Below, one piece after another: positions 57,490-64,000 of a DNA stretch of 64,000 nt. The stretch comes from Ceratothoa steindachneri (lineage: Eukaryota; Arthropoda; Malacostraca; Isopoda; Cymothoidae), in contig OZ018321.1 of assembly GCA_963969495.1 (NCBI GenBank), forward strand, positions 190,906,985 to 190,970,984, in the 5' to 3' direction. Position 1 is the first letter of the stretch. Each line of letters starts with the position of its first letter. The translations under genes and the position numbers were made by a program. The notes below the pieces were generated by a model. That model did not search any database. It was not told where the DNA came from and saw only the letters and a list, made by a program, of their open reading frames with translations.

Positions 57490-60134
57490 GCCTGGAGGGC
57501 ATATTCCTTCAATGGAATTGCCGTGGACTCCGGGCCAACTGGGAGGAACTGCGGAGGCTCGTCTCGTCCCGTTCCCCGTTAGCTATTTTTTTGCAGGAGA
57601 CCATGCTAGGTGCGTGTCCCCTCCCTGCCCTCCCGGGGTATAAGGGTCTTGCGACCCCACCACCGCGGGATGGCCGGGCTGGGGGATGCGCAGTTTACAC
57701 CCGGCATGATGTCTCCGTTCTTCCTTTCTCTTTAGATACCTCCCTTCAGGCAGTGGCTGTGCAGCTGCACCTGGATAGGAGGTATACTATCATTTCTGCG
57801 TACATTCCACCGTCAGCTGACTTCGACGCGGGGGACTTCCGCCGCGTCGTGGCACGGTTGCCGAGGCCCTATCTCTTGCTTGGAGATCTGAACGGCAGGC
57901 ATCCTCTCTGGGGAAATTACTCCATAAATCCCAGGGGACAAGTCCTTGCCGATCTGATCGAAGAGCTTGAGATGGGTGTCCTAAACGTGGATGAGTTTAC
58001 GCATCACTGTCCGAGAACCGCTTCATTTTCTTGCCTTGACCTATCTTTGTGCTCTTCGGATGCACAGCCTGATTTTGATTGGGGGGTGGTCGATGACCAT
58101 GGTAGTGATCACTTTCCCATTCAAATATCATTTTCAGGGCAACTGCCGCCTGAGAGACCACCTCGGTGGTGCTTGGCGCGGGCGCGGTGGCCTGCATTTC
58201 AGGAAATGACTGAATTCTCTATCTCAGTCGAGGAGTTTAGGTCGGTAGATGAGGCCGTTGAGTTCTTCTCCGGCAACCTCATCGCCGTGGGCCTGACTAC
58301 TATTCCTAGGACGTCTGGCCGTTTTGCACGCCGACCTCTCCCATGGTGGTCGGCCGAGTGTGAGACGGCCCTCAAACAGAAGCGTTATGCCTACATGCGC
58401 TATAAGCGCCGCCCGAACGATTTCACTGTCGCTGAATTTCGTCGGGCTAGGGCTAGGTTCTGGTATATTTCGAAGCACGCCCGCCGCTCTTCTTGGCGGG
58501 CATACGTGTCTTCACTTAACGGGAAGACCCCTTTAGCTGAGGTGCACTTCTGCCGCCATCCATGGCTTCACCCCGACCCAGATTTGTTTCTTAATGGGGT
58601 GCGCCTGGATGTGGTTGAGTCGCACCGTTTCCTTGGTCTTGTATTCGACCGACGCCTCACCTGGGAGGCTCATATTCGCAGCCTTAGGGTCTCTTGTACC
58701 CGCGCCATGGACATTCTCCGTTCCGTGACGTTCAGCGCTTGGGGCGCTGATAGGGCTACCGCCTTACTTTTTTATCGATCCTTTGTTCGCTCGAAGCTCG
58801 ACTACGGATGCGAGTTTTATGCATCCGCAGCCGAGCGTTTATTGCGGAAGGTGGATTCGATCCACCACACCGGCCTTTGCCTTGCGACCGGTGCCTTCCG
58901 CACTTCCCCCATTGAGAGCCTGTTGGTCGATGCTGGGGAGATGCCACTCGCTCTGCGCCGCGTGCAGTGCATCACTCGCCTGTACGCGCGAGCCCGGCGC
59001 CTCCCTCAGTCGCCAACAGCTCTCACTGCATCCGCAGCTGATCTCGATGGTGCCTATGCCGCCGAGAGACGCCAGTCATACCCTAAGCCCTTTGGGTTTA
59101 GGGCCAGGAAACTCCTTCGAGAGGTAGATATAGCTCTCGGGCCGGTGGCGCCCCTGGTTCTGGCCAGGACGCCACCCTGGAGGGTACCACATTTGGCTAT
59201 TTGTCGCCACGCCTCTGCTCCCAAAGCTTGTACTGCGCCGGGAGTATTGCGTTCGACCTTTTTGGAGCACACATCGTGTCACGCTGGAACCGTGCCAGTG
59301 TATACGGATGGCTCCAAGTCCCAAGAGGGGGTCGGCTTCCACGCCGTATCCCCTCTGTTTGAAGTCAGCGGGGCTCTACCAGGCGCTGCGTCTGTCTTCA
59401 CGGCCGAGCTGGTGGCAATACACCACTCGGTACGGGAGATTACGCGACGTGCCCGGTTCGGAGACCGGATTGTGATCTATAGCGACTCACAAAGCGCCCT
59501 GAGTGCTCTCGGGGCATTAGAATCTCCGCATCCCCTGGTTCGCGATATCCGTGACGCCACGGTTTTGGCGAGCCGGGCAGATGTCGAGATTATCTTCTGC
59601 TGGGTTCCTGGACATGTGGGAATTGCGGGGAATGAGCGCGCCGATGAGGGCGCCAAAGAGTCCGCGAGGACTCTGCGACCGGACCAGCGTTTCGCTCTTC
59701 CTCACAACGACTACATGGCACGAATACGGGCAGCTCTTCGGACTGCTTGGCAAAGAAGATGGGAGACGGTCGAAGGGAACTTAAAGTTGCGTGCCATTGC
59801 GCCGCGACTGTTCCCATGGACCTATCCCCCAATGCCGCGGCGGCTTCAGGTTGCTTTCTGTCGTCTCCGAATCGGACACACTCGTGTGACGCATCGCTAT
59901 CTGGTGGAGCGCTCGCCTGCGCCCTATTGCAACGACTGCGTCGTCCCCCAGACTGTTCGGCACATTCTTGTCGAATGTCCCAGTCTGGGTGATCTTCGCG
60001 CACGACACCTGTCCCGGTACCGGGATGGGCGGGGTCGCTACCGCCTGTCCCTTGTACTCGGGACGAGTGCGTGCACTTTGACTGGTGGACTTGCTAACTT
60101 TTTGGGGGAGGCCGGCCTTCTCCCTTTTTTTTAA
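57387..60134 (+). CDS. inner I-type ORF2: endonuclease + RNase H, RT deleted
   Basis: An uninterrupted 915-codon frame overlapping the end of ORF1 by 103 bp. The AP-type endonuclease occupies residues ~38-250: QWNCRG (N44), QET (E71), GDLNGRHPLWG, SDHFPI. At codon ~385 TPLAEV joins HFCRHPWLHPDP; in the outer copy about 1.08 kb with the RT domain, including YVDD, lies between these. Next come a conserved C-terminal region (DSIHHTGL, FRTSPIESLL) and RNase H with its four acidic positions: YTDGS (D640), FTAELVAI, YSDSQSAL, GNERADEGA. A C-terminal zinc motif CNDC...H...C closes it. Because RT is absent this protein cannot copy RNA; it could only nick DNA and cleave hybrids, if made. Confidence 0.88.
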   Translation: MSGQQRPGFCPREAYGHSREGLQFEEGPRVSSELGLEGIFLQWNCRGLRANWEELRRLVSSRSPLAIFLQETMLGACPLPALPGYKGLATPPPRDGRAGGCAVYTRHDVSVLPFSLDTSLQAVAVQLHLDRRYTIISAYIPPSADFDAGDFRRVVARLPRPYLLLGDLNGRHPLWGNYSINPRGQVLADLIEELEMGVLNVDEFTHHCPRTASFSCLDLSLCSSDAQPDFDWGVVDDHGSDHFPIQISFSGQLPPERPPRWCLARARWPAFQEMTEFSISVEEFRSVDEAVEFFSGNLIAVGLTTIPRTSGRFARRPLPWWSAECETALKQKRYAYMRYKRRPNDFTVAEFRRARARFWYISKHARRSSWRAYVSSLNGKTPLAEVHFCRHPWLHPDPDLFLNGVRLDVVESHRFLGLVFDRRLTWEAHIRSLRVSCTRAMDILRSVTFSAWGADRATALLFYRSFVRSKLDYGCEFYASAAERLLRKVDSIHHTGLCLATGAFRTSPIESLLVDAGEMPLALRRVQCITRLYARARRLPQSPTALTASAADLDGAYAAERRQSYPKPFGFRARKLLREVDIALGPVAPLVLARTPPWRVPHLAICRHASAPKACTAPGVLRSTFLEHTSCHAGTVPVYTDGSKSQEGVGFHAVSPLFEVSGALPGAASVFTAELVAIHHSVREITRRARFGDRIVIYSDSQSALSALGALESPHPLVRDIRDATVLASRADVEIIFCWVPGHVGIAGNERADEGAKESARTLRPDQRFALPHNDYMARIRAALRTAWQRRWETVEGNLKLRAIAPRLFPWTYPPMPRRLQVAFCRLRIGHTRVTHRYLVERSPAPYCNDCVVPQTVRHILVECPSLGDLRARHLSRYRDGRGRYRLSLVLGTSACTLTGGLANFLGEAGLLPFF

Positions 60135-60304
60135 CCAGGCTTAATTTTTGTTGTTGTTGTTTTTGTTGTTTTTGTTATTGTTTTGTTATTTCTTTTTTGT
60201 TGTTCCCTGTTCCATTTTTTGAAGTAGCCTAGAACTAGGCTGTTTGTTTACGGCGACTTATGCCTAAGTCGGCAGTCGCCAGATAGCCCCTTAAATAAAA
60301 AAAA

Positions 60305-60317
60305 TCTCGCTACGCTC
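60305..60317 (+). repeat. target duplication, inner I-type LINE, right
   Basis: TCTCGCTACGCTC; the outer ORF2 resumes right after it with TACGTGGACGACC, coding YVDD. Confidence 0.93.
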
Positions 60318-61951
60318 TACGTGGACGACCTTTCGATCTCTTTTGGCGCGGCCCAGATGCCAACTCTGGAGCGTCAACTCCAACAGGCATTGAACCGCGT
60401 CTCTCGCTATGCCGAAGCGCACAGGTTTCGGTTTTCTTTGGCCAAGACTAAAGTGGTGCACTTCTGCCGCCATCCACGGCTTCACCCCGACCCAGATTTG
60501 TTTCTTAATGGGGTGCGCCTGGATGTGGTTGAGTCGCAACGTTTCCTTGGTCTTGTATTCGACCGACCCCTCACCTGGGAGGCTCATATTCGCAGCCTTA
60601 GGGTCTCTTGTACCCGCGCCATGGACATTCTCCGTTCCGTTACGTTCAGCGCTTGGGGCGCTGATAGGGCTACTGCCCTACTTTTTTATCGATCCTTTGT
60701 TCGTTCGAAGCTCGACTACGGATGCGAGTTTTATGCATCCGCAGCCGAGCGTTTATTGCGGAAGGTGGATTCGATCCACCACACCGGCCTTCGCCTTGCA
60801 ACCGGTGCCTTCCGCACTTCCCCCATTGAGAGCCTGTTGTTCGATGCTGGGGAGATGCCACTCGCTCTGCGCCGCATGCATTGCATCACCCGCCTGTACG
60901 CGCGAGCCCGGTGCCTTCCTCAGTCGCCAACAGCTCTCACTGCTTCCGCAGCTGATCTCGATGGTGCCTATGCCGCCGAGAGACGCCAGTCATACCCTAA
61001 GCCCTTTGGGTTTAGGGCCAGGAAACTCCTTCGAGAGCTAGACATAGCTCTCGGGCCGGTGGCGCCCCTGGTTCTATCCAGGACGCCACCCTGGAGGGTA
61101 CCACATTTGGCTATTTGTCACCACGCCTCTGCTCCCAAAGCTTGTACTGCGCCGGGAGTATTGCGTTCGACCTTTTTGGAGCACACATCGTATCACGCTG
61201 GAAGTCAGCGGGGCTCTACCAGGCACTGCGTCTGTCTTCACGGCCGAGCTGGTGGCAATACACCACTCGGTACGGGAGATTACGCGACGTGCCCGGTTCG
61301 GAGACCGGATTGTGATCTATAGCGACTCACAAAGTGCCCTGAGTGCTCTCGGGGCATTGGAATCTCCGCATCCTCTGGTTCGCGATATCCGTGACGCCAC
61401 GGTTTTGGCGAGCCGGGCAGATGTCGAGATTATCTTCTGCTGGGTTCCTGGACATGTGGGAATTGCGGGGAATGAGCGCGCCGATGAGGGCGCCAAAGAG
61501 TCCGCGAGGACTCTGCGACCGGACCAGCGTTTCGCTCTTCCTCACACTGACTACATGGCAGGAATACAGGCAGCTCTTCGGACTGCTTGGCAAAGAAGAT
61601 GGTTGACGGTCGAAGGGAACTTAAAGTTGCCTATGGACCTATCCCCCAATGCCGCGACGGCTTCAGGTCGCTTTCTGTCGTCTCCGAATCGGACACACTC
61701 GTGTGACGCATCGCTATTTGATGGAGCGCTCGCCTGCGCCGTATTGCGACGACTGCGTTGTCCCCCAGCCTGTTCGTCACATTCTTGTCGAATTTCCCAG
61801 TCTGTGTGATCTTCGCGCACGTTACCTGTGCCAGTACCGGGATGGGCGGGGTCGCTACCGCCTGTCCCTTGTACTCGGGACGAGTGCGTGCACATTGACT
61901 GGTGGACTTGTTGACTTTTGGGGGAAGGCCGGCCTTCTCCCTTTCATTTAA
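60318..61951 (+). pseudogene. outer I-type ORF2, part 2: RT catalytic loop, RNase H, C-terminus
   Basis: Continues the outer ORF2 after the inner insertion: YVDDLSISFGAAQMP, the RT thumb (AHRFRFSLAKTKVVHFCRHP), CTRAMDILRSVTFSAWG, then at 61203 a deletion of about 80 bp that removes the first RNase H aspartate (YTDGS) and shifts frame. The rest of RNase H (YSDSQSAL, GNERADEGA) is intact in the frame starting 61252. A further ~24-bp deletion near 61630 precedes the C-terminal zinc region (CDDCVVPQPVRH). Confidence 0.85.
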
Positions 61952-62124
61952 CCAGGTTTAATTTTTGTTTTTGTTTTGATATTGTTATTGTTATTTCTTT
62001 TTATTGTTGTTTTCTGTTCAATTTTTTTAAAGTAGCCTAGAACTAGGCTGTTTGTTTACGGCGACTTATGCCTAAGTCGGCAGTCGCCAGATAGCACCTT
62101 AATTAAAAAATAATAATAATAAAA

Positions 62125-62137
62125 TCGTTATCACTCA
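62125..62137 (+). repeat. target duplication, outer I-type LINE, right
   Basis: TCGTTATCACTCA, identical to 49271-49283. Confidence 0.92.
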
Positions 62138-62239
62138 TCTCCAGACCTAATGGTTTTCTTTCAAATACAGAATTAAAAGTTGTCACTTTGGAATGAAATA
62201 GGAATTGAGAGATCTTTAGAATGTCTTATTTGTATTTCA

Positions 62240-63220
62240 ATGCTTTGAAACACTCATCACCATCATCAACACTCGTGCGCACACTTTCAAATCAATCATA
62301 CAAAAGGGAGGCAAAATCAAATCCCTAGTGGCAATAGAAAAATATCCAATTTTACAACAGAAGTTCCAGGACTCCTCTGACAGTGTGGCACAGTAAAATA
62401 CAAGTATCAAACACCCTTCACACAATACAACTCACCAAATACAAGCACTTAAGACAAATAAACAACAAAATATTAGAACAAAAAACTCCCACTAAATTGG
62501 CATAGTTTTCTCACAACAAACACCAGTAAACTACAAAATATTAAATAGCATTCACATTGTTCAATACTAACAATCACATGCAATTATCACCCAAATGGGT
62601 ACCATACCATCAAACAAATGAGCATATACATTCAATCATTTATCTCATATCAGCTACCAATTCCCCCACCTTGATAATCATTGAGTCATCCAACTTTTGC
62701 CTCCTGACCCAGATGGGGCATGTTTTACAAACTGCCAGGTGAATCACACCTTCAAGTACTCAGCTGCCTGTCTGTGTTCCAAATAACATAGTAGCATATA
62801 CCTTGGACTACATGAACACTGACATAAAAAACTACAGTTGCTCACACAACAGGCCCAACATCTGGACATTATAAGTTCCAAACCCAACAAAGATCCTGCT
62901 CTGCTTTGCTCACTTTGTTCCACCACTCTCCTTTACATACCCTCCAAATTTATAGATTGCCTCATCTTAAAATAAATAACACTGTATATTCCCTTATCAC
63001 TTACACAACATGGTTTCAAACCACTACACCCAACAACAAAGAATCTTTGCTGGCATTAGCCAAGCACAACCACATAGAAAGAACACTTTTTATAACATTA
63101 GACATAAGTTGGTCTTTCATTGCCATCCCTAACTACAACTCAGTAACAAAATATACAACACAAAAAGATGGCTGGCTATCTGGTGGCAGAAATCCATGGG
63201 GAATATTTTCAATTTAAGTT
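62240..63220 (+). pseudogene. Jockey-type LINE, C/A-rich, heavily decayed (copy 2)
   Basis: Shares with 46400-47480 the order of blocks around NTSK-like, APKPTKLA and the RT stretch TLDISWSFIAIPNY, followed by a GGCTGGCTATCTGG piece. Full of stops; shortened relative to copy 1. Confidence 0.5.
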
Positions 63221-63600
63221 TATGAAAAATCAGTTTTTTTATTGCCTGTATCTGTTTTTCTTCAAATATAGTGATGATTTCTAAACTTCCACAGGGTGGA
63301 TCACTTTTCATAACCTTATTAATGTTATAGGCCACTCATACATTAATGATTAGATTTCATTCACCCATATGATTCTTAAATTTTAGTACTAAAATCAGTA
63401 AACTTCCAATTTTGTATTAGTTTAATATGCTGATAAAAGACAAAAAATACTTGGTGATAGAGAGAGAAAACTTATTGTTTGCAGCAGTGGTGAGGGAGCA
63501 GGTCAGATGTGGTTGTCACTTTAGAGTTCCAAGCAATAACTCTTGATAGTTTAGTTGCATCTTGATTGACACAAATTTTTCTTGATCTGACTGCAGTCTC
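63221..63600. other. AT-rich intronic DNA, nothing recognised
   Basis: No repeat or coding signal identified. Confidence 0.5.
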
Positions 63601-63604
63601 CTAC

Positions 63605-63819
63605 CTTGCCTCTGATTCTAGTATCCTAGTTACTGCCTCCCTCCTCTCCTTTTCCAAATCACGGCACTGCATGGCCTGGAGCTCAGCCTCAAAGTGTGCA
63701 TACCAAGCTGCTCTCTTTACTGTTGGCATTTCTATTTTTACCACCTTCTTTCTCTGACTTCTAAGAAGCACCAGTTGATACAATATATGCCTGGGACCTT
63801 CCACCCTTGTATAATTTAA
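63605..63819 (-). CDS. candidate exon of an unidentified gene (minus strand)
   Basis: Bounded by CTAACTGGTTCAACATCCAG (acceptor, with a possible CTAAC branch site) and GAGGCAAG|GTAGGAG (good donor). The 215-bp exon is open in one frame: LNYTRVEGPRHILYQLVLLR, then a basic stretch SQRKKVVKIEMPTVKR, AAWYAHFEAELQAM and a charged helix RDLEKERREAVTRILESEA. It ends in phase 2; unspliced, the next codon is a stop. Composition and codon pattern look like a real protein, possibly a coiled coil at the end. I do not recognise the family. Upstream, a short frame (TEWTQTSKHIESSLPSELGK, near 63990-63920) may be an earlier exon, but no clear donor is seen. Confidence 0.45.
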
Positions 63820-64000
63820 CTGGATGTTGAACCAGTTAGGTATCTAGACTCCCACTATAAATTTAGCAATTATTCTTAGATCCTTGAGGTTCCTTCCTTT
63901 CATTATGCTTTTGGAAAGTCACAAGCTCTTGAGATACTTCCCCAGTTCTGATGGCAGTGATGATTCTATGTGTTTTGACGTTTGTGTCCACTCAGTCCGA

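Larger units (their letters stand above)
54111..60304 (+). mobile_element. inner I-clade LINE inserted in the outer one
   Basis: Starts CCCCGTGAGGGGCGCGGCG (same 5' end as the outer copy) and ends TAGCCCCTTAAATAAAAAAAA; flanked by a perfect 13-bp duplication of outer-element RT sequence. 6.2 kb: 5' UTR 54111-54641, ORF1, ORF2, and 3' UTR 60135-60304. It is full length at both ends but lacks about 1.08 kb inside ORF2. Confidence 0.93.
49284..62124 (+). mobile_element. outer I-clade LINE (split by an inner copy)
   Basis: Begins CCCCGTAAGGGGCGCGGCG right after the left duplication and ends GATAGCACCTTAATTAAAAA with a (TAA)n tail before the right one. Its own sequence is 49284-54110 plus 60318-62124, about 6.6 kb; the rest is the inner copy and one TSD repeat. 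It has many frameshifts: older than, or less constrained than, the inner copy. I-type elements with RNase H and TAA tails are known. Confidence 0.9.
49107..64000 (+). other. Ac45 intron 2 (incomplete)
   Basis: At least 14.9 kb, mostly the nested I-type LINEs (49284-62124). 49107-49270 is plain AT-rich DNA. Confidence 0.6.

Overview
The window looks like nuclear DNA of an arthropod, most likely a decapod crustacean. It is AT-rich, full of long (TA)n arrays and dense with CR1-, L2-, Jockey- and I-type LINEs, Penelope-like pieces and hAT/Merlin-like DNA elements. No bacterial-style operon is visible. The species call is an inference from this repeat mixture.

1-17 kb: AT-rich DNA holding eight long (TA)n arrays, which do not occur again in the remaining 48 kb. 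Between them lie worn Penelope-like and non-LTR fragments, a tRNA-derived SINE (minus strand) whose 3' end runs into a (TA)n array, and a complete but decayed hAT transposon (11328-14383) with matching ends and an 8-bp target duplication, followed by a probable hAT MITE.

17-31 kb: nested DNA elements. A repeat family carrying a GC-rich hairpin module (nine copies) hosts a Merlin-like element (21351-23048) with a perfect 8-bp target duplication; a paralogous empty site survives near 17390. A 5'-truncated reverse transcriptase-RNase H retroelement (minus strand) ends in a perfect 24-bp hairpin and sits between 933-bp direct repeats of this nest. Then come two CR1 families in series on the minus strand. 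One (24841-29040) has a near-intact ORF2 and an ORF1 with an SGNH-esterase domain.

31-44 kb: fragments of several LINEs on both strands, a tandem duplication, an extremely short I-type insertion (about 39 bp with a 14-bp target duplication) and an internally deleted I-type copy.

44-64 kb: the first two coding exons of a host gene that I read as the V-ATPase accessory subunit Ac45/ATP6AP1 (VhaAC45), at 44078-44175 and 48992-49106. They join in phase across a GC-AG intron. The second intron holds an I-clade LINE (49284-62124) that was itself hit by a second copy of the same family (54111-60304), with a 13-bp target duplication around each. The inner copy keeps endonuclease and RNase H but has lost the whole reverse transcriptase by an in-frame deletion, and its ORF1 zinc-knuckle block is duplicated. 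A candidate exon of an unidentified gene lies on the minus strand near 63.7 kb.
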